Shown piece after piece: positions 8,493 through 15,241 of a stretch of DNA of 60,019 nucleotides. The stretch lies in NCBI RefSeq assembly GCF_000502955.1, contig NZ_AYWO01000009.1:203311-263329 (forward strand), given 5' to 3'. Numbering within the stretch: the first letter of the stretch is position 1; each line of letters opens with the position of its first letter. This DNA is from Mesorhizobium sp. LNHC252B00. Its GTDB lineage: Bacteria; Pseudomonadota; Alphaproteobacteria; Rhizobiales; Rhizobiaceae. Both the position numbers and the translations under genes were made by a program. Under the pieces are notes generated by a model. It did not search any database. It was not told the DNA's origin and worked only from the letters and a program-made list of their open reading frames with translations.

Positions 8493-9815
8493 TCAGCCGG
8501 CGAGATAGCGGTCGCGGATCTCCGACACCGCGTTCTCATGCGAGCTGAAGCCCTCGTAGCGGGCGAGCCTGCGCGCATGCAGCGCGAGTTCAGGATAGGC
8601 CGCCGAGGTCACATAGCCGACCGACGAGCGCTTGACGAAATCCGTCACCGAAAGTGGCCCATAGGTTCGCGCCCAGCGGCTGGTCGGCAGTACGGCATTG
8701 GGTCCGAGGACGAAGTTGGCAAGGGTCACCGGCGTGTGCGGTCCCATGAGAATTTCGGCTGCCTCGGTGATGCGTCCCAGATGCGCGAACGGCTCCTTCG
8801 ACAGGATCTCGAGATGTTCGGGCGCATAGTCGTTGATGAAGCGGTAGCTGTCTTCCAGCGACGCGGTCAGCACGATGCCGCCGCGCTTTCCCGTCAGCAC
8901 TGCGCGCGAGAACTCAACACGCTGTTCAGTCATCCGCGACCAGTGATCCGGAAGTGCAGCGAGTGCTGCTTCGGCGACCTTGCGGCTGTGCGTCACCAGA
9001 TAGGCCGAGGAATCCGGCCCGTGCTCGGCTTCGATGAGAAGATCAAGCGCGGCAAGGCCGCCGTCGACGCTGTCATCGGCAAAGATGATCGCTTCCGACG
9101 GGCCGGCTGGAAGACCCGTATTGATGACGGAGGACAACACGCTCTTGGCCGCCACCACCCACGGGCTGCCGGGACCGACGATCTTGAGTGCGGGCTTCAC
9201 TGTCTCGGTGCCGTAAGCGACGGCGGCGACGGCTTGCGCGCCGCCGCATTTGTAGACGGTCCCGACGCCGGCAAGGCGCGCGGCGACCAGCGTTGCAGCG
9301 TCCACCGAACCATCCGATGTCGGCGGCGTCACGATGGCGATCTGCGGCACGCCGGCAATCACCGCCGGTACCGATGTCATCATCGTCACCGACGGGAAGG
9401 CGCCCTTGCCGCGCGGCACGTAAAGCGCAACGGAAGCGATCGGCGTGTATCTGTCGCCGGCATAGGCGCCCGGCCGGACTTCCTTGAGCCACATTGTTTC
9501 CGGCTTCTGCTCCTCATGGAAATGCCGGATGTTGTCGATGCCGAACTGGATGCTCTCCACGACATCTTTTTCGACCTTGTCGAACGCCGCGTCGAACTCA
9601 CTCTCCGACACCTGCAGTTCACCCTCGGCGACATTGGCCTTGTCGAGTTCCCTGGCAAACCGGATCAAGGCGGCGTCGCCTTCGTCCTTGACGGCCCGGA
9701 TGATCGGCCGGACCTTCTCGACGAAGACCGTCAGATCGGTCTCGGCGCGCTTCAGCAGACTGGCGCGCTGGTCGGCATCGATGGATGACAAATCGTGGAA
9801 GCTGATGTCGGACAT
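8493..9815 (-). CDS. HisD-like NAD dehydrogenase, candidate sulfopropanediol 3-dehydrogenase (HpsN-like)
   Basis: A 440-residue histidinol-dehydrogenase family enzyme. Family marks are VALYVPRGKGAFPS, GGAQAVAAVAYGT, VGPG, LPAGPSEAIIFAD and the EAEHGPDS and APEHLE segments, which carry zinc and catalytic residues in HisD. It is not among histidine biosynthesis genes; it sits with an SDR, an MDR, a GntR regulator and a sulfonate-type importer. HisD homologues in such settings include HpsN, which oxidises 2,3-dihydroxypropane-1-sulfonate to sulfolactate in two NAD-dependent steps. The frame stays open upstream to 10460, but the ATG at 9815 has AGGAG before it and gives the usual family length. 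The family is certain, the substrate is inferred. Confidence 0.85.
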   Translation of the reverse strand: MSDISFHDLSSIDADQRASLLKRAETDLTVFVEKVRPIIRAVKDEGDAALIRFARELDKANVAEGELQVSESEFDAAFDKVEKDVVESIQFGIDNIRHFHEEQKPETMWLKEVRPGAYAGDRYTPIASVALYVPRGKGAFPSVTMMTSVPAVIAGVPQIAIVTPPTSDGSVDAATLVAARLAGVGTVYKCGGAQAVAAVAYGTETVKPALKIVGPGSPWVVAAKSVLSSVINTGLPAGPSEAIIFADDSVDGGLAALDLLIEAEHGPDSSAYLVTHSRKVAEAALAALPDHWSRMTEQRVEFSRAVLTGKRGGIVLTASLEDSYRFINDYAPEHLEILSKEPFAHLGRITEAAEILMGPHTPVTLANFVLGPNAVLPTSRWARTYGPLSVTDFVKRSSVGYVTSAAYPELALHARRLARYEGFSSHENAVSEIRDRYLAG

Positions 9816-9937
9816 GGCAGCTGGTTCTCCTGGGACTTTTCGAACGCAATGACGGCTGGTCGGCCATCTTTCGGCGGGCCGACGGGTCGACCCGGGACGA
9901 GGATCAAAACCATCGCGAGGCTTCGCTCGGACAAAAA

Positions 9938-9956
9938 GTATATACATGTATGTATG
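9938..9956. promoter_or_regulatory. Putative GntR operator upstream of HisD-like gene
   Basis: GTATATACATGTATGTATG is a near-palindrome about 123 bp before the HisD-like start. It shares the TGTATATnCATGTATGT core with the sequence at 6561-6582, which makes it a likely operator for the local HutC-type regulator. Confidence 0.6.
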
Positions 9957-10018
9957 ATGGTCGCCAGCAATTTTTCCACCGTCCTTCCGGTCGAAACTGC
10001 CGAGGCAAACCGCTCCCA

Positions 10019-10792
10019 TCAGATCGAGGCGAGAAAGCCGCCATCGACCGGGATGGACTGGCCGGTGATGTAGGCCGCGGCATCCGAAGCGAGGAAGACG
10101 GCGATGCCGTGCAGATCGCGGAGATCGCCGAAACGGCGCTGCGGAATCTTGGCCAGCATCGACTGCTGCCATGCTTCGCTGCTGTAAAACACGTCGGTCA
10201 TCGCCGTCCTGAAATAGCCCGGCGCAATGGCGTTGACCCGGATGCCAAGCTCCGCCCACTCCACTGCAAGCGCCCGTGTCATGCCGAGCAAGCCCGACTT
10301 GGACGAGCCGTACGGCACCGCCGTGGGGATTCCGACTTCCGATGTCAGCGAACACAAATTGATGATGGCACCCGACCGGCCGGCGTCCCGCATCTGCCGT
10401 GCGGCGGCCTGGGCACAGAAGAACGCTCCCTTCAGATTTGTATCGACGATCCTGTCCCACAGCGCCTCATCGACATCGAGCGAGGGCCGCACCTCCTCCA
10501 TCCCGGCATTGTTGACGAGAATATCGAGACCGCCAAGCAGGCCGGCGGCCTCGGCGGTTGCTGCCCGGCACCGCTCGACATCGGTGACGTCAAGCGCGAT
10601 GGCGTGCGCCACCCCGCCGGCCGCGCGGATGGCTGTCGTCGTCGCCTCAAGCGAAGCCAGGCCGCGGGCCGTGACCGCGACGTCGGCGCCGGCTGCGCTC
10701 AGCGCCTCGGCGATGCTGCGCCCGATGCCACGGCTTGCGCCGGTGACAAGCGCCTTCCTGCCGGAGAGATCGAAGAGAGAAGCATTGCGCAT
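10019..10792 (-). CDS. Short-chain dehydrogenase/reductase
   Basis: A 257-residue classical SDR. The nucleotide-binding motif is TGASRGIGRSIA, the structural motif is NNAGM, and the catalytic set includes Ser in NLCSLTS and Tyr/Lys in YGSSK. The C-terminal part ends with the usual GQSIPVDGGF. It is transcribed ahead of the HisD-like gene with its own operator-like sequence upstream, so it forms a separate but co-regulated unit. The combination SDR plus HisD-like plus a third dehydrogenase recalls the HpsO/HpsN/HpsP set for dihydroxypropanesulfonate. Other polyol substrates are possible. Confidence 0.9.
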   Translation of the reverse strand: MRNASLFDLSGRKALVTGASRGIGRSIAEALSAAGADVAVTARGLASLEATTTAIRAAGGVAHAIALDVTDVERCRAATAEAAGLLGGLDILVNNAGMEEVRPSLDVDEALWDRIVDTNLKGAFFCAQAAARQMRDAGRSGAIINLCSLTSEVGIPTAVPYGSSKSGLLGMTRALAVEWAELGIRVNAIAPGYFRTAMTDVFYSSEAWQQSMLAKIPQRRFGDLRDLHGIAVFLASDAAAYITGQSIPVDGGFLASI

Positions 10793-10841
10793 GTGATCCT
10801 CCTTGCTGTGCCGGCTTCGGTTTCGAGGCTATCATATCATA

Positions 10842-10865
10842 TTGCATATACAAGCATATACAAAG
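10842..10865. promoter_or_regulatory. Putative GntR operator (tandem) upstream of SDR gene
   Basis: On the minus strand this reads as two tandem copies of TTGTATATGC, spaced by about one helical turn, about 50 bp before the SDR start. The same core appears at 6561-6582 and 9938-9956. The location fits repression of the SDR promoter. Confidence 0.6.
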
Positions 10866-11033
10866 TACTTCAGCTGCGCTGCTGATGGCATCATTCGCCG
10901 CATGAGCACCCTTGTCATCAATGTCGACGGCACATTTTATTTGGCCTCGAACCGGACGCAGGTCTTAACTTTCGCGGCGTGGGTTTTTACATCCCTTGGC
11001 GTCTGCAAACCATTGACGCTTGAGGAGGCTCCT

Positions 11034-11297
11034 TTGCAGCAGCAACCAGACTCTGTCGCCGCCCGCCGATTGGGCATTCTCATCGAGCAGTATGTGGAAG
11101 CGCGCAAAAAGCGCTACGACTATGTGTCGACCGAACACGCCTATCGGGCCATCCGGCAGGTCCTCAAACCCGCCATTCCCGATCGCGAACTCGACGACAT
11201 GGTCGCCTCGCATGCCGTCAAGAAGGGCTTGGCAGTCGTTTTCGACCGCCAGACCAAAGCGTCCGCCGATGATATTCCTCCGGGGATCCGGTCTTAG
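11034..11297 (+). CDS. Small conserved-looking protein of unknown function
   Basis: About 87 residues, soluble, with mixed charge (RRLGILIEQYVEARKKRYDY, then a helical middle and HAVKKGLAVVFD). The chosen TTG start at 11034 has a strong GAGGAGG site six bases upstream. An in-frame ATG at 10902 would add 44 residues that look less protein-like. No domain is recognised. It is divergent from the SDR gene. Confidence 0.5.
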   Translation: MQQQPDSVAARRLGILIEQYVEARKKRYDYVSTEHAYRAIRQVLKPAIPDRELDDMVASHAVKKGLAVVFDRQTKASADDIPPGIRS

Positions 11298-11447
11298 ATC
11301 AACGCATGCCTGCCGGCCGCGTCAGGCCGCCGACCAATAAGCGCCGGCATCCGCGCCCGGTTTGTCGAATACAGGACGGTTGTCCTGTTTTGCCATGCCG
11401 CGCAGAAAATCGCCAACCATGCCGTGACCTTTGCGAAGCAATGGGCT

Positions 11448-11705
11448 CTACTCGTCTTCCGAACCGCCCGCAGTCGGCTTGCCTTCTATCACCTGCCGCA
11501 AGGCATCGTTGATGCGATCCTGCCAGCCGGGTCCATCCTCCTGGAAATAATCCAGAACGGCTCGGTCGATCCGGATCGAAACAAGCTCCCTGACACCTGG
11601 AGCGGCCGAGGGCTCACGAACCGGAGCAGCCGGCTTCTTCACCGGCTTGAAGGCGGCCTCGGCGGCCGTCATCGGATTTGTCGGTCGGCGCGGGGAATTA
11701 GCCAT
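11448..11705 (-). CDS. BrnA-like (DUF4415) antitoxin-type protein
   Basis: An 85-residue protein with a disordered Pro/Ala-rich N-terminus and a C-terminal ribbon-helix-helix-like segment: VSIRIDRAVLDYFQEDGPGW followed by QDRINDALRQVI. This pattern matches BrnA-type antitoxins (typically ...DYFKxxGPGWQTRIN...). No BrnT toxin gene lies beside it, so it is an orphan that may act as a DNA-binding regulator. The start at 11705 is preferred over a longer frame to 11747. Confidence 0.65.
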   Translation of the reverse strand: MANSPRRPTNPMTAAEAAFKPVKKPAAPVREPSAAPGVRELVSIRIDRAVLDYFQEDGPGWQDRINDALRQVIEGKPTAGGSEDE

Positions 11706-11850
11706 TGGGTGACCCTGACTGAAGATGATTCGTGCCCGGTGCTGCACGCTTGCGCCATCTTAGCCCAACCGGCGCCGTCGCGCAGGTCCTTTTGGTTTCG
11801 AGCGGCCGGCAACGGTCGGGCGCACTCTTCGCGGCCCGCTCTGGCGTTCG

Positions 11851-14697
11851 TCACTCGGCTGCCTGAAGAATTTGTGCGTCGACGATAACCCTGATTTCGG
11901 CGCGGCAGGAGCCGCAATTCGTTCCGGCATGCAGCGCCGCGCCGATTGCCGCGACGCTGCCGCAACCCTGACGCACCGCTTCCGCGATCTGGTTGGCGCC
12001 GACGCCGAAACAAGAGCAGACGATGGCGCCGCGGTCGGCGTCGATCCCGCCGGGCCGCCCGGCCACGATCGCCAGCCTGCCGCGCCGGTCGACATAATCG
12101 GCACTCAACTGTTCCGCCGCCCAACCACGCGAAACGGCAACCGGACCGGGCGCGACGAACAAGGCCCCGGACAATTGATCGCCGTCGAAGGCAGCGATGC
12201 GATGCTGGCCGGCGTCGCGGTCATGATAGGCGAGGATTTCGGCGCCCGGTGACGTGCCGAACAAGGAGCCGGCGAAGCCGGACCAGTCGATGTCGTCATC
12301 GCCAAAGGCAAGCTCGACCCGCCAGCCGCCTTTGCATTTGGCCACGGCCCAGTAGGCCGCTATGTCGAGTTCCGGCCTCCGCCGCGTCACCGCGAAGCCG
12401 AAGGCTTTCGCTGCGAATTTCTCGATACGGGCAGCCACGTGTTTCAGCGCCGGCTGGCCGGAAATCGGGTCGGTCAGCGGCGCGGTCAGCGCATCGAGCC
12501 GGCCCTTTGCCGCAAACTGAGCGGTCCAGTGCATCGGTGCAAACAGGCTGCCCTGGCGCTGGCGTGCGGTCACAAGCGCGCGCACCAGCACGTCGCCGCG
12601 CGGGCTGGAAACGCGCGCGATGTCGGCGTCGCCGATGCCGTAAAGCGCGGCATCCGCCGGGTGGATTTCGACGAAGGGCTCGGCGATGTGCTGGGAAAGC
12701 CGCGGGCTTTTCCCCGTCCGCGTCATGGTGTGCCAATGGTCGCGGATACGGCCGGTGTTGAGGATCAGCGGATAGTCCGGGCTGGTGCGGATTTCTGTAG
12801 TGGGGCGGATGGCAATGAAGCGCGCCTTGCGGTCGGGTGTGTAGAAATTGCCGTTGGCGAAGAAGCGGGTATGTTCGCCTTCTGGTTTAAGTCCAGCCTG
12901 AGCGCCCCCCTCTGGCCTGCCGGCCATCTCCCCCTCAAGGGGAGAGATTGGCAGCTTCGGCGCTTCGCTCAGTTCTGCGACGCTGGAGATTGGTGAAAGC
13001 CCGTATGACAGCCGATCTCCCCCCTTTAGGGGGAGATGGCCGACAGGCCAGAGGGGGGTGCCTTGCCTCGGCGCCGGCCACTGGAACGGCTCAAGCGCCT
13101 CATACCCCTCCGCATCAACCCCGGCATAAGCGCCAATATCGAAATCCCGCGCGCCATCGTTCTCGAACCCCGACAGCGCGGAATGCTCGGCAAACACCTC
13201 CGCCGGCGTGGCATGGGAAAACGCCTCGCCAAAACCCATCCGCTTGCCCACCTCGGCAACAATCCGCCAGTCCGGCAGCACTTCTCCGGGCAGGTCCAAA
13301 AAAGTACGCTGGCGCGAGATGCGGCGCTCGGAATTGGTGACTGTGCCGTCCTTCTCACCCCAGGCGGCGGCGGGCAGCCGCACATGGGCGTGGCGCACGG
13401 TGTCGGTCTGGGCCAACACGTCCGACACCACGACGAACGGGCACGCCTTGATCGCCGCCTCGACGGCGTCGGCATCCGGCATCGAATCGACCGGGTTGGT
13501 GGCCATGATCCACAGCGCCTTGATGCGCCCGTCGGCCACCGCCTCGAACATCTCGACCGCCTTCAGGCCGGTTTTTTCGGCAACAGTCGGCGCGTTCCAG
13601 AAGCGCTGCACGCGGTCACGATGTTCCGGGTTTTCGACTTCCATATGGGCGGCCAGCATGTTGGCCATGCCGCCGACCTCGCGGCCGCCCATGGCGTTGG
13701 GTTGGCCGGTCACCGAAAACGGCCCTGCCCCCGGCTTGCCGATGCGGCCGGTGGCAAGATGGCAGTTGATGATGGCGTTGACCTTGTCGGTGCCCGAGGA
13801 TGACTGGTTCACCCCCTGGCTGTAGACGGTCACCGTTTTCGCGGTCGCCGAAAACAGGCTGTAGAACCGGCCAAGCTCATCCTCGCTCAGGCCCGTGGCG
13901 GCGGCAACGCCGGCCAGGTCGAGCGCCGACGCCGCGAAAAGCGCCTGCCCGAAGCCGGTCGTGTGCGTCGTGATATAGGCGCGGTCGAGCGCATTGTGCT
14001 GGCCGAGATAGGCCAGCAAGCCGGTGAACAGGGCAACGTCGCCGTCCGGCGCGATCGCCAGGTGCATGTCGGCGATGTCAGCGGTCATCGTGCGACGCGG
14101 ATCGACCAGCACGATCTTCATCTCCGGCCGCTTTTCCCGGGCCGCCGCGATGCGCTGGTAGAGCACGGGATGGCACCAGGCGAGGTTGGAGCCGACCAGC
14201 ACGATGAGGTCGGCAAGCTCCAGATCCTCGTAGGTTCCCGGCACCGTATCGGCGCCGAAGGCACGGCGATGGCCGGCGACTGAGGAGGCCATGCACAGGC
14301 GCGAATTGGTGTCGATGTTGGCCGAGCCGATAAAACCTTTCATCAGCTTGTTTGCGACGTAATAGTCTTCGGTCAGAAGCTGGCCGGAGACATAGAAGGC
14401 AACCGAATCCGGGCCGTGCTCGGCGATGGTTTGCGAGAAGGTCGAGGCGACCAGGTCGAGCGCCTCGTCCCAGCCGGCGCGGCGGCCGTGGATCTCCGGA
14501 TGGAGCAGCCTGCCGTCAAGGTCGACGGTCTCGGCCAGTGCCGAACCCTTGGAGCAGAGCCGGCCGAAATTGGCCGGATGGTTGGGGTCGCCGCGGACGG
14601 ACACTTGCCCGTCCGCGGCGACCTTCGCCAGCACGCCGCAGCCCACCCCGCAATAGGGGCAGGTGGTCCTCACCTCGCGCGCTTCTTCAATTTCCAT
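11851..14697 (-). CDS. nasA: Assimilatory nitrate reductase, molybdopterin catalytic subunit
   Basis: A 948-residue cytoplasmic enzyme that reduces nitrate to nitrite. The N-terminus carries a 4Fe-4S motif (CPYCGVGCG). The molybdopterin oxidoreductase core follows (about 60-480), then the dinucleotide-binding domain (about 630-740). The C-terminus has a BFD-type 2Fe-2S domain (CSCFGV and NCGSC) that receives electrons. It starts 3 bp after nirD and ends the nir-nas operon. Odd feature: a segment of about 52 residues in the linker (about residues 547-598, including GHLPLKGGDR and SPLEGEMAGRPEGG) is the translation of a palindromic repeat present elsewhere in the window. The reading frame survives, so the enzyme may still work. 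Confidence 0.96.
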   Translation of the reverse strand: MEIEEAREVRTTCPYCGVGCGVLAKVAADGQVSVRGDPNHPANFGRLCSKGSALAETVDLDGRLLHPEIHGRRAGWDEALDLVASTFSQTIAEHGPDSVAFYVSGQLLTEDYYVANKLMKGFIGSANIDTNSRLCMASSVAGHRRAFGADTVPGTYEDLELADLIVLVGSNLAWCHPVLYQRIAAAREKRPEMKIVLVDPRRTMTADIADMHLAIAPDGDVALFTGLLAYLGQHNALDRAYITTHTTGFGQALFAASALDLAGVAAATGLSEDELGRFYSLFSATAKTVTVYSQGVNQSSSGTDKVNAIINCHLATGRIGKPGAGPFSVTGQPNAMGGREVGGMANMLAAHMEVENPEHRDRVQRFWNAPTVAEKTGLKAVEMFEAVADGRIKALWIMATNPVDSMPDADAVEAAIKACPFVVVSDVLAQTDTVRHAHVRLPAAAWGEKDGTVTNSERRISRQRTFLDLPGEVLPDWRIVAEVGKRMGFGEAFSHATPAEVFAEHSALSGFENDGARDFDIGAYAGVDAEGYEALEPFQWPAPRQGTPLWPVGHLPLKGGDRLSYGLSPISSVAELSEAPKLPISPLEGEMAGRPEGGAQAGLKPEGEHTRFFANGNFYTPDRKARFIAIRPTTEIRTSPDYPLILNTGRIRDHWHTMTRTGKSPRLSQHIAEPFVEIHPADAALYGIGDADIARVSSPRGDVLVRALVTARQRQGSLFAPMHWTAQFAAKGRLDALTAPLTDPISGQPALKHVAARIEKFAAKAFGFAVTRRRPELDIAAYWAVAKCKGGWRVELAFGDDDIDWSGFAGSLFGTSPGAEILAYHDRDAGQHRIAAFDGDQLSGALFVAPGPVAVSRGWAAEQLSADYVDRRGRLAIVAGRPGGIDADRGAIVCSCFGVGANQIAEAVRQGCGSVAAIGAALHAGTNCGSCRAEIRVIVDAQILQAAE
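12904..13060. repeat. RIME-like palindromic repeat inside nasA
   Basis: A 157-bp element with long inverted ends: the left arm contains CCCCCTCTGGCCTGCCGGCC and CATCTCCCCCTCAAGGGG, and the right arm is its complement (GGGGGAGATGGCC...CAGAGGGGGG). Each arm also has an internal hairpin. It matches the element at 15066-15221 in length, arms and layout. It resembles rhizobial intergenic mosaic elements (RIME), although the exact family could not be checked. Confidence 0.85.
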
Positions 14698-14700
14698 GTG

Positions 14701-15030
14701 TCAGGCCGCGCGGCTCGCCAGCGCTTCCAGCGCGATGAACAGATGCTCGCCTTCGACCCGTACCGGAATGGTCCGCACCGCGCCCTCGTCAGCGCCGAGC
14801 GCCTTGCCCGTCTCCAGCGAAATCACCCAATTGTGCAAGGGACAGGTCACGGCCGTGCCATGCACGATGCCCTGGCTGAGCGGTCCGCCCTTGTGCGGGC
14901 AATGGTCGTCGATGGCGTAGACCTGATCGTCGGCGGTGCGAAAGACAGCGATTTTCCCCTCAGGCGTGGCGACGCAGCGGGCGCCGCGGCGCGGAATGTC
15001 GGAGATGGAGCCTATCGATACCCAGTTCAT
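14701..15030 (-). CDS. nirD: Nitrite reductase small subunit (Rieske-type)
   Basis: A 109-residue Rieske-fold subunit of NADH-dependent assimilatory nitrite reductase. The iron-sulfur ligand pairs are both present: CPH in DDHCPHKGGPLS and CPLH in VTCPLHNW. It lies between nirB and nasA in one operon, 3 bp from nasA but separated from nirB by about 210 bp occupied by a palindromic repeat. It works with NirB in the cytoplasm to convert nitrite to ammonium. Confidence 0.95.
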   Translation of the reverse strand: MNWVSIGSISDIPRRGARCVATPEGKIAVFRTADDQVYAIDDHCPHKGGPLSQGIVHGTAVTCPLHNWVISLETGKALGADEGAVRTIPVRVEGEHLFIALEALASRAA

Positions 15031-15065
15031 TGAGCTGCCTTTGCTTGATGTGAATGCGCCAAGGC

Positions 15066-15221
15066 ACCCCCCTCTGTCCTGCAGGACATCTCCCCCTCAA
15101 GTGGGGAGATTGGCAGCGTTGATTTTGTCGCCCATCTTGCAGCGTTGGAGATTGGCGGAACCTTTGATGAAGGATGATCTCCCCCCTTGAGGGGGAGATG
15201 GCCGGCAGGCCAGAGGGGGGC
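15066..15221. repeat. RIME-like palindromic repeat between nirB and nirD
   Basis: A 156-bp sister of the element in nasA. The left arm CCCCCTCTGTCCTGCAGGAC continues into CATCTCCCCCTCAAG, and the right arm is GGGGGAGATGGCCGGCAGGC plus CAGAGGGGGG. As RNA it would fold into a long hairpin between nirB and nirD and could tune operon processing or stability. Confidence 0.85.
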
Positions 15222-15241
15222 GGCTCCCGCAGACATCTCCA

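Noticed and set aside
8493..9815. Housekeeping histidinol dehydrogenase of histidine biosynthesis
   Set aside because: No other his gene is nearby, and the gene is bound to dehydrogenases, an importer and a GntR regulator.
9816..10460. Upstream extension of the HisD-like frame by about 215 codons
   Set aside because: It crosses an operator-like sequence and the SDR gene in another frame. The ATG at 9815 with AGGAG gives the normal family length.
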